Shown in pieces: positions 1-5,244 of a DNA stretch of 8,374 nt. Each line of letters begins with the position of its first letter. The first letter of the stretch is position 1. Location: positions 1 to 8,374 of the forward strand of contig JAGRBY010000312.1 in assembly GCA_020433835.1 (NCBI GenBank), in the 5' to 3' direction. This DNA comes from Anaerolineae bacterium (lineage in GTDB: Bacteria; Chloroflexota; Anaerolineae; 4572-78; J111). Under the pieces are notes generated by a model that was not told the origin of the DNA, made no database searches, and saw nothing but the letters and a program-made list of their open reading frames with translations. The translations under genes were made by a program, and so were the position numbers.

Positions 1-404
1 ATTTCTACTACGCGCTCTGAGCTGGCCTTAACCTGAGATTGTAAGGACTCTACTGCTTCCAGAACAAACTTTTGCTCAGAATGACCCAATTCTTGGGTTT
101 TTGCGTAGTATGCTTCGGTTACTTGGGTAAACTGTTCGCGCCAACCCAATGATTGCTCAAGTGTGTATTGATACGCCCCAAATATGAAATCGCCATAAGC
201 TTTGGTATATTGTTGATAAATATCAAGGCTTGCCTGCATCAATTTTTGCTGCGCGTTAAGGAAGGTAACACCGTTTTCATTGTAGATGTTAACCGCTTCC
301 ATAACATTGTTCGCGGCGGCTTTAGCACCCTCGCTCGTTTGAGCGGCAATATCGAAGAGTGCATTGTTTGCGTCGTTTCCATTTTTTGCTTTTGTAGCTG
401 CCAT
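1..404 (-). CDS. Phasin-like helical protein, 3' end outside window
   Basis: An open frame begins with ATG at 404 and reads about 134 codons to the window edge without a stop, so the C-terminus is missing. The product starts MAATKAKNGNDANNALFD and is rich in Ala, Gln, Glu and Lys with few Pro or Gly, predicting long amphipathic helices. Segments such as FLNAQQKLMQASLDIYQQ and the Tyr/Gln-rich middle resemble phasins, small proteins that coat polyhydroxyalkanoate granules. An in-frame ATG also lies at 413, but it abuts the AGGGAG ribosome site with no spacer. The ATG at 404 has a 9-nt spacer and is preferred. The gene lies 80 bp downstream of another granule-type gene on the same strand, which supports the call. 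There is no signal peptide or membrane segment, so it should be cytoplasmic. Family assignment is by style, not by a diagnostic motif; another helical structural protein is possible. Confidence 0.6.
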   Translation of the reverse strand, partial: MAATKAKNGNDANNALFDIAAQTSEGAKAAANNVMEAVNIYNENGVTFLNAQQKLMQASLDIYQQYTKAYGDFIFGAYQYTLEQSLGWREQFTQVTEAYYAKTQELGHSEQKFVLEAVESLQSQVKASSERVVE

Positions 405-413
405 TGTAGACAT

Positions 414-419
414 CTCCCT
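414..419 (-). promoter_or_regulatory. Ribosome binding site AGGGAG deciding the start at 404
   Basis: The minus strand reads AGGGAG, then 9 nt, then the ATG at 404. The alternative in-frame ATG at 413 follows the AGGGAG directly and would be too close to be used. This is the clearest Shine-Dalgarno site in the window. Confidence 0.6.
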
Positions 420-459
420 GATTTCTACTAAAGGGTTGCTTTTTTGATAAAATATTTAT

Positions 460-473
460 CATCTTCGAAGATG
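460..473. repeat. Perfect 14-bp palindrome between the two granule-type genes
   Basis: CATCTTCGAAGATG is its own reverse complement. It lies 11 nt downstream of the stop of the 485-1012 gene and about 55 nt upstream of the 404 start. Beside it a second, AT-rich inverted repeat (GATAAA, 3-nt loop, TTTATC on the minus strand) is followed by six A residues, not U, so it is not a classical terminator for minus-strand transcription. It could be a protein-binding operator, an mRNA-processing hairpin or a weak attenuator that sets the ratio of the two proteins. Confidence 0.55.
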
Positions 474-484
474 GTGATAGCGTG

Positions 485-1012
485 TTATTTGTTTTCAGAC
501 AACTTATTCTCTAATTCTTCAACTCTTTTATTGAGTTTATCTAATTGTGCCTGAAGTCGGCTGACTTCATTTTTTAGATGGTCGTTATCAGAGTCAGAGT
601 CAGAGTCAGAGTTGGAGTTAAACGGGAACTGCCAGGCGCGTAAGATCTTTTCTCGGGTTTCATCCATTTGGTCTTTGAAAGCTCTTGATTGTTTAATGCC
701 TTGTTCCATAGCGCTAAACATCATATTGGTATAGCTCGATGTAAATTGTTCCCACAACTTAAACGTTTCTTGCATAATCTTTTCCTGACTTATCCCTTCT
801 TTTTTTTTCGACAATGAGTCGACAGTCAGTTGGGTTAAGTGACGCTGCATAAACGAGGCGGCTTCGGCAAAATCGGTAAAGCGATTTTCTTCTTCGCCTT
901 GCACATGGCGAATATGGCCCCGCCAGCGAACATGTGGTTCCTGTTGAGCGTCTTCCCAAAGTTCTTGGGTAAATCGTAATACGAATGATGCAATGTTACG
1001 ATCATTTGACAT
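485..1012 (-). CDS. PHA granule/PhaE-like protein with N-terminal WRGxIxHVQ domain
   Basis: The product is 175 aa. Residues about 8-57 form a short domain with FVLRFTQELW, then WRGHIRHVQ, then FTDFAEAASFMQ, a module I associate with many small Chloroflexota proteins. Residues about 75-125 are a Met/Gln/Phe-rich helix (KLWEQFTSSYTNMMFSAMEQ) like the helical body of PhaE/PhaR synthase subunits and phasins. An Asn-Ser-Asp tract (about 131-143) then joins a Leu-heptad coiled coil at the C-terminus (VSRLQAQLDKLNKRVEELE). The probable role is granule surface protein or accessory subunit of polyhydroxyalkanoate synthase in the cytoplasm, by family resemblance only; no synthase gene is in the window. 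The ATG at 1012 is preceded by GGAAAG with a spacer of about 8 nt. The gene lies 78 bp after the regulator and 80 bp before a phasin-like gene on the same strand. Confidence 0.6.
   Translation of the reverse strand: MSNDRNIASFVLRFTQELWEDAQQEPHVRWRGHIRHVQGEEENRFTDFAEAASFMQRHLTQLTVDSLSKKKEGISQEKIMQETFKLWEQFTSSYTNMMFSAMEQGIKQSRAFKDQMDETREKILRAWQFPFNSNSDSDSDSDNDHLKNEVSRLQAQLDKLNKRVEELENKLSENK
588..611. repeat. Hexanucleotide microsatellite (TCAGAG)x4
   Basis: Four perfect tandem copies of TCAGAG lie inside the 485-1012 gene. On the coding strand they read as alternating Ser-Asp and form the acidic linker before the coiled coil. Copy number changes would stay in frame, adding or removing Ser-Asp pairs. 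Confidence 0.85.
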
Positions 1013-1038
1013 AGCAGTTACTTTCCATTTTCAATGGT

Positions 1039-1071
1039 ATCATAACATAGTGTAGTTACAAATGGGTTACA
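1039..1071 (-). promoter_or_regulatory. Putative SARP-type promoter: 11-bp-spaced TGTAAC direct repeats and -10 box
   Basis: On the minus strand, TGTAAC occurs at 1071-1066 and again at 1060-1055, start to start exactly 11 bp (one helical turn). A TATGAT -10 candidate lies at 1044-1039. With a 17-bp spacer the -35 position would read CCCATT, which is no consensus, so the repeats occupy the -35 zone. SARP activators (OmpR-type winged helix plus BTAD) are known to bind direct repeats with 11-bp period overlapping the -35, with the proximal repeat about 8 bp from the -10. Here the gap is about 9-10 bp. The same DNA also holds an inverted repeat AGTGTA (1049-1054) and TACACT (1068-1073). Transcription would start near 1032, just before the 1012 ATG and its SD. 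Confidence 0.45.
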
Positions 1072-1090
1072 CTAGAGATACAGATAAGCG

Positions 1091-1927
1091 TTATTCTTTG
1101 CCAATATTGGTAATTTCCTGCATAAGTTTTTGCGTTTCCGGTAAGGGCGTAATGCCCAACTCTCTTTCTAATGCCTCCAGGCATTGTTTGTATGTTCGCA
1201 TCGCCATAGGGCGGTTGCCTTGGGCTAAATAAGCCCGCATCTGGGTGCGGTAAGCATCTTCCCAAATGGGATCGATGCTCAACACCCGCTGCGTAAGCCT
1301 TATACTTTCCAACGGGCTGTCGTCGACCAAGAGATCGGCCAAAATGGTCATCATCCCCAACGCCAAAATCTGTAGCCGCTCTCGTTCGGCGCTGCTCCAA
1401 TCTTCGTAGCGCCGTTCCGGTAAGTAATCACCTTGATAGAGTTCTAAGGCCAGTTGATAATATTGGGTGGCCGTTAATTTATCATTGTCGGCCAAGGCCT
1501 GGTTGCCGAAAATTACCGCTTGATCAAATGCGTCGCTGTCAATCCAAATAAGGTCCATATTGAGGCTGTAGGTTAGGTCATGGCGTTGTACAAAGCGAGG
1601 GTCTGTGCGAGGTTTGCGTTCCGGTTCAAGCACCTTATTCAAAGCGTGGAGAGCCACTTTGAAATTTTGGTTACCGACCTCCATATCGACTTCGGGCCAG
1701 AGATAATCGATAATCTGCTCCTTATGCAGCCGGGTAGACTGTTGGCGCATGGTAATTAAAAACTGAAATAGGTGCAGCGACTTTTCACGTTTCCATTCCG
1801 CTGACTCTATTTCTTCTCCATTGCGCCATACGCGAAAACCTGATAAGGCTTGAACCCGCAATTCAAACTTTTCAGATAGTGTTGATAGGCTAGGCACCAT
1901 TGGTTGCTGGTCTGTAGTTTCTGTCAC
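1091..1927 (-). CDS. SARP-like transcriptional regulator (winged helix + BTAD), no ATPase
   Basis: The product is 278 aa and begins with GTG. Residues about 20-105 form an OmpR/PhoB-type DNA-binding domain: the FRVWRNGEEI strand, then WKREKSLHLFQFLI, then LHKEQIIDYLWPEVD and NQNFKVALHALNKVLEP, all typical of the trans_reg_C part of SARP proteins. Residues about 130-275 form the BTAD helical-repeat domain, including DAFDQAVIFGNQAL, ALELYQGDYLPE, and the signature around YRTQMRAYLAQGNRPMAMRTYKQCLEALERELGI. The family usually activates nearby genes by recruiting RNA polymerase at direct repeats. There is no NB-ARC/AAA or TPR extension as in AfsR, so this is the short form. The start lacks a clear SD; a later in-frame ATG at 1900 has none either. 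It sits directly upstream of two granule-type genes on the same strand, which are its likely targets. Confidence 0.85.
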   Translation of the reverse strand: MTETTDQQPMVPSLSTLSEKFELRVQALSGFRVWRNGEEIESAEWKREKSLHLFQFLITMRQQSTRLHKEQIIDYLWPEVDMEVGNQNFKVALHALNKVLEPERKPRTDPRFVQRHDLTYSLNMDLIWIDSDAFDQAVIFGNQALADNDKLTATQYYQLALELYQGDYLPERRYEDWSSAERERLQILALGMMTILADLLVDDSPLESIRLTQRVLSIDPIWEDAYRTQMRAYLAQGNRPMAMRTYKQCLEALERELGITPLPETQKLMQEITNIGKE

Positions 1928-1979
1928 GATTCTTTGTCCACAGATTACAGGGCGGTATTGCTTTCTCCCTCATCCACTC

Positions 1980-2007
1980 ATTTTAGAGAGTTTAACCGTT
2001 ACAGCAA
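1980..2007 (-). promoter_or_regulatory. Possible promoter of the BTAD regulator with one TGTAAC half-site
   Basis: On the minus strand TTGCTG (2007-2002) and TAAAAT (1985-1980) are separated by 16 bp. The -35 is poor (3 of 6) and the -10 good (5 of 6). A single TGTAAC (2003-1998), the same hexamer that is repeated before the 485-1012 gene, overlaps the -35 end. This is compatible with autoregulation but is only one copy. Confidence 0.3.
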
Positions 2008-2072
2008 ATTCATCTCTGTCTCATCATCTGGAAAGGGTTTTATAACCTTCTCATGCTACTTTAAGGGGGTAG

Positions 2073-2249
2073 ATTTCTATAAATAACCCACTTTATGTCA
2101 AAGGAGCAGCCGATGAAGCGTTAGTGAGTGCTAAGGGTGACAAGCTTACTCGACTGCCCGGTTACATGGCCTACTGGTTTGGCTGGTACAGTTTCTACCT
2201 ACGCACGACGGTGTATGGGCCAGATGCCAAAAAGTCCAGTACTCCCTGA
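2073..2249 (+). pseudogene. Remnant C-terminus of a DUF3179-type protein
   Basis: Reading in frame from just after a TAG at 2070 to the TGA at 2247-2249 gives about 58 codons, including DEALVSAKGDKLTRLPGYMA, then YWFGWYSFYLRTTVYGP. This matches the way DUF3179 proteins end: a Gly-x-x-Leu-x-x-(Leu/Val)-Pro stretch, an aromatic WF-x-W, a Phe-Tyr pair and a terminal Thr. The usual FYPDT or FYPxT reads FYLRT here. There is no start codon with an SD and no upstream family core (the long beta-rich body is absent), so this is the orphaned tail of a deleted gene. The function of DUF3179 is not known to me. Family assignment is by recalled motif. Confidence 0.62.
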
Positions 2250-2281
2250 TTAAAATTGAGGTCGATTTTTCGGCGACAGCG

Positions 2282-2310
2282 TTGAGATTCAACCGTTTTT
2301 ATGCTATCAT
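2282..2310 (+). promoter_or_regulatory. Sigma70-type promoter of the kinase gene
   Basis: TTGAGA (2282-2287) and TATCAT (2305-2310) are separated by exactly 17 bp; each matches its consensus hexamer at 5 of 6 positions. Transcription would begin near 2317, leaving a leader of about 50 nt. No Shine-Dalgarno sequence is visible before the ATG at 2367. Confidence 0.6.
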
Positions 2311-2366
2311 TATTTCATAGCCAAAAACATTGACCCTTTTCATAAGCTTTCTAACTTGATATTTCT

Positions 2367-5042
2367 ATGACCAATAACAAGCCACCTGGCATTTCAGACC
2401 AAGAATGGGCGCAAACCCCTCCTGCCGTTAAAGCATTATTGGCGAACTCTCTTCACCATATCCACGGCATCGAACAAAACCCTGCAATTGCCCTTAAAGA
2501 TGAAGCTGAGTCGCCCCGCGCCGATACGCCGTTTGATGACTTTGGGGCCACCATGGCCCTGTCATCGGCTGATCCTGAAGCCGGAGCCACCATGGCCTCG
2601 CCGAGTTGGCCGTCTGAGGATGACGGCGCAACGATGGCTGTACCGCTTAAACCGCCCTCACCCGCAGATGACAGCGCGACCATGGCTGTACCGCTTAAAC
2701 TGTCCTCAGCCGAAGATGATGGCGCAACCATGGCCGTACCGCTCACCCCACCAACATCTGACCATGAAGGCGCAACAGTCGCTCTGTCATCTGATCAATC
2801 AGACGTTGATAATGAAGGCGCAACCATGGCCATTCCATCTGATGACATCACCCAGGAAGCTGTCTTGGATGATACGCTTTCGGTTAGCGAAGAAGTTACC
2901 TTGCGCTCCCCTCTGGAAGAAACAAACGAAGACATCCATTTAAGCACGTTTAATTTGCGAGCCGATAAAAAGAAAGGTGCGGCCAACCCGGCCCCCAATC
3001 CTGCTTCTGCGCCCACCCAGGGCAAATCGACCCAGGAGCTTACCTTTGCTTCGTTCGATGAGACAAACCAGCAGCTCGCGCACCGCGAGATAGTTCTGCA
3101 AGATCGCTACAAACTGCGGCAAATACTGGGCAAGGGCGGCTTCGGCGCAGCCTATCTGGCCGAAGACCTGACTCTGAAACGGGGCTGTGTGGTCAAACAG
3201 ATGTTAAGCCCGCAGAACATCTCGCCCCGCGAACTGGAGAAGAAGCGTCTCGACTTTGAACGCGAAGCCAGCTTGCTGGTTAAGCTCAACGAACCCGGCC
3301 ATTCCAACATCCCCGAAATCTTCGATTACTTCTCAAACGAAAACGGCAGCTACCTGGTGATGAAATACATTCAGGGCCAAAGCCTGCAAGATAAGCTCAA
3401 ATCCCAGGCCGGCCCTGTAGAGTGGCACGAGGCGGTGCGTTACATCATTGATGTGTGCAGCGCCCTCAACTACATGCACACCCAGGGCGAGCAACCGGTG
3501 ATGCACCGTGACATCAAACCGGGCAACATTTTGCTGGGTGATGATGGCCGCATCTGGCTGGTCGATTTCGGCCTGGCCAAAACCAAACCGGTTGACAACA
3601 CCGATGATATCGACGAAGTGAAATCGGCGGGCAGTGCGGGCTACACCCCCATCGAGCAGTGGCTGGGCCAGGCCGTGCCGGCCTCCGATATTTATGCGGT
3701 TGGGATTACGCTGCATCATTTGGTAACGGGGCTTAGCCCGCTAGAGGCTTTCCGCGAAGACGGCGAGCTAAAGGTCAACATTGTCAAACTACAAGACCTA
3801 CACAGCCGCCTGGAACCCATCCGCAAAATCAGCCGCGACCTGCCGCGTGAGCTGGATGAGATTATCGCCGCCGCCACCGCCGCCGAACCGGAGCAGCGCC
3901 CCAGTGCGCTCCAGCTTCAGCAGCAGCTACAAGTGCTGGTGGCCGGCGCGAAAGACGCGGCGCTGTTTACCTTCAAAAATGGGCAGTCGGCCTACACCAT
4001 TGCCGAGTTGGTTGATCTGTGCGAGCAGAATCGGGTCGAGGCCCAGGGCTATCTCTATCGCGGCGATTTCGAGCGCTGGTTTACCCTCATCAACCGCAAC
4101 GATCTGGCTGCTGCCGCCGATACGGCCGTTAAACACGGTGAGCAAAGCGGCAAAGATGGCCTGGAGAAGTTTCTCAAGCTGATTATGCCCAACATCTTCT
4201 GGCGGCGCTTTGGCCGGACCACATGGCGCATAACCCGCCTGGCCGCGCTGATGCTGCTTGTTGCAGCGGTGATCCTTCTGGCTCTGGTTATTACCGGAAC
4301 GCTGACCACCAGTTGGCTGCTGCGCCAGACCATCGCCAACCGCGATTGGGATTATTACGTGCTCGATCTGGATAAAGACAACCTCTTCAGCGAAGCATAT
4401 TTAACCAATGTGGCCCAAACGCTGACCAAAGCTTACGTGAGCGATATTCAAGTTGTGCCGCAATCGCCTGATCGCCTGGCCGTTCAGGCCAACCTGAGCG
4501 ATTCGTTCTTGGTCGATATGCCGATTACGCTCACCTTAGACGACAATAAGCCGCACGTGGAGCTGGTGACCTTAAACAATTACGCCTTAGGCTGGGTTGG
4601 CCGTACCTTGGCCCGTGGCATTAACAACGGCATCGACGAAGCTCTGGCCAAAGCCCCCATCGATGTTGCCGCGTTGGACGTTACCGATGGCGCGGTGGTG
4701 GTCGATATCGAGAAAAACGGGCGCGTCGCCTGGAGTCCGCCCACGCCCGACCCCGCCTTTATCCCAACCAGCACCCCTATTCCCCCACCGACACCGACAC
4801 CACCGGGGTTAGCTCTGCTGGCTATCTTCAATGAGCTAGACCAGGACTTTATCTTGGAAATCGACGGCCAAAGCTGGTCTATTCCGGCCCACGATACCAA
4901 GGTTATTGAAAAAGCGCCGGGCAGCTACCGTTACACCTTGACCTATGCCGCCAACGGGCTAACCGCCGCCGAAGGCTATCGCGATTGGACTTACAAAGCC
5001 TATCGCTGGCGAATTACCACCGAAGGCAGCATTATTGAGTAA
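2367..5042 (+). CDS. Transmembrane Ser/Thr protein kinase with GATMA-repeat tail and extracytoplasmic domains
   Basis: The product is 891 aa. Residues 8-36 (ISDQEW, TPPAVKALL) are a small helical leader. Residues 60-157 carry seven GATMA-type repeats. The kinase domain spans about 248-522: glycine loop GKGGFG 255-260, Lys277 in VVKQM, alphaC Glu300, HRDIKPGN with catalytic Asp382, DFG 400-402, activation segment SAGYTPIEQ with Thr427 and Glu430 replacing APE, and SDIYAVG. All catalytic residues are present, so it should be active on Ser/Thr in the cytoplasm. A cytoplasmic linker leads to one membrane helix at about 625-648. Outside the membrane, residues about 655-785 form an alpha/beta domain (LAVQANLSDSFLVDMPITL, RGINNGIDEALAKAP) vaguely like YpmS/LmeA lipid-binding folds. 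A Pro/Thr linker (790-812) and a small beta-rich C-terminal module follow. Ligand and substrate are unknown. The gene has its own promoter. Confidence 0.9.
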   Translation: MTNNKPPGISDQEWAQTPPAVKALLANSLHHIHGIEQNPAIALKDEAESPRADTPFDDFGATMALSSADPEAGATMASPSWPSEDDGATMAVPLKPPSPADDSATMAVPLKLSSAEDDGATMAVPLTPPTSDHEGATVALSSDQSDVDNEGATMAIPSDDITQEAVLDDTLSVSEEVTLRSPLEETNEDIHLSTFNLRADKKKGAANPAPNPASAPTQGKSTQELTFASFDETNQQLAHREIVLQDRYKLRQILGKGGFGAAYLAEDLTLKRGCVVKQMLSPQNISPRELEKKRLDFEREASLLVKLNEPGHSNIPEIFDYFSNENGSYLVMKYIQGQSLQDKLKSQAGPVEWHEAVRYIIDVCSALNYMHTQGEQPVMHRDIKPGNILLGDDGRIWLVDFGLAKTKPVDNTDDIDEVKSAGSAGYTPIEQWLGQAVPASDIYAVGITLHHLVTGLSPLEAFREDGELKVNIVKLQDLHSRLEPIRKISRDLPRELDEIIAAATAAEPEQRPSALQLQQQLQVLVAGAKDAALFTFKNGQSAYTIAELVDLCEQNRVEAQGYLYRGDFERWFTLINRNDLAAAADTAVKHGEQSGKDGLEKFLKLIMPNIFWRRFGRTTWRITRLAALMLLVAAVILLALVITGTLTTSWLLRQTIANRDWDYYVLDLDKDNLFSEAYLTNVAQTLTKAYVSDIQVVPQSPDRLAVQANLSDSFLVDMPITLTLDDNKPHVELVTLNNYALGWVGRTLARGINNGIDEALAKAPIDVAALDVTDGAVVVDIEKNGRVAWSPPTPDPAFIPTSTPIPPPTPTPPGLALLAIFNELDQDFILEIDGQSWSIPAHDTKVIEKAPGSYRYTLTYAANGLTAAEGYRDWTYKAYRWRITTEGSIIE
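2544..2837 (+). repeat. Seven GATMA peptide repeats in the kinase N-terminal tail
   Basis: The encoded motif (G/S)-A-T-(M/V)-A-(V/L/I/S) occurs with Thr at residues 62, 75, 89, 105, 121, 137 and 153, so spacing is 13, 14, 16, 16, 16 and 16 residues. Each is preceded within a few residues by Asp or Glu. Residue +3 from Thr is Leu, Ser, Val, Val, Val, Leu, Ile. The DNA copies are diverged in the spacers but conserved at the motif, which suggests selection on the peptide. Confidence 0.85.
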
Positions 5043-5086
5043 TGCCCACCTCGGCCCCGGCCTCAAGCCGCCGGTTGATGGGGCAT
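5042..5086 (+). terminator. GC-rich inverted repeat after the kinase gene, possible terminator
   Basis: ATGCCC (5042-5047) and GGGCAT (5081-5086) are complementary. They enclose a GC-rich segment that can form an inner hairpin around GGCCTCAAGCC (5059-5069). The repeat overlaps the stop codon region. No U-tract follows, so intrinsic termination is uncertain. Confidence 0.3.
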
Positions 5087-5090
5087 ACTC

Positions 5091-5119
5091 CCGACCTGAA
5101 AACCTTTACAACCTATAAT
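5091..5119 (+). promoter_or_regulatory. Possible promoter of the Calx-beta gene
   Basis: A perfect -10 hexamer TATAAT lies at 5114-5119. Seventeen bp upstream is CCGACC (5091-5096), which keeps only the GAC core of the -35. The start site would be near 5126, giving a leader of about 119 nt before the GTG at 5245. Confidence 0.4.
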
Positions 5120-5244
5120 CGCGCTTCCTGTTGGCCATCTGTCATTTGACCGAGTTTGGCATGTTTGGCCCCGGAGCATCGACCATGTACGTACCGATTA
5201 TCATCAAAACACAGTAACTAGCTAACCACTACAGGAATTAAACC

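Larger units (their letters stand above)
1928..2366. other. Divergent intergenic region, 439 bp
   Basis: This stretch separates the minus-strand regulator from the plus-strand kinase. From left to right it holds a possible regulator promoter (1980-2007), about 60 bp with no recognised feature, a DUF3179-like coding remnant (2073-2249), about 30 bp of unassigned sequence, a strong sigma70-type promoter (2282-2310) and an untranslated leader. I see no RNA gene in it. Confidence 0.7.

Noticed and set aside
153..431. Plus-strand frame of 92 codons over the phasin-like gene
   Set aside because: It is antisense to the phasin-like frame, has no ribosome site, and its Cys-rich composition (e.g. CFCSCHC) is typical of a shadow frame.
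1904..2086. Plus-strand frame of 60 codons starting inside the BTAD gene
   Set aside because: No ribosome site and no recognisable domain; it begins antisense to the regulator start and ends in the intergenic region.
2330..2361. Second possible promoter (TTGACC with TTGATA-like -10) before the kinase
   Set aside because: The spacing is 20 bp and the -10 is poor; the TTGAGA-17-TATCAT pair upstream is far better.
2379..2474. Kinase residues 5-36 resemble the leader of some IS66-type transposases (EWxxTPxAVxALL)
   Set aside because: The likeness is a short helical stretch only, with no transposase domain after it and no inverted repeats nearby, so I do not call an insertion remnant.
5188..5195. 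Self-complementary GTACGTAC upstream of the Calx-beta gene
   Set aside because: An 8-bp palindrome is expected by chance in a window of this size, and nothing around it suggests an operator.
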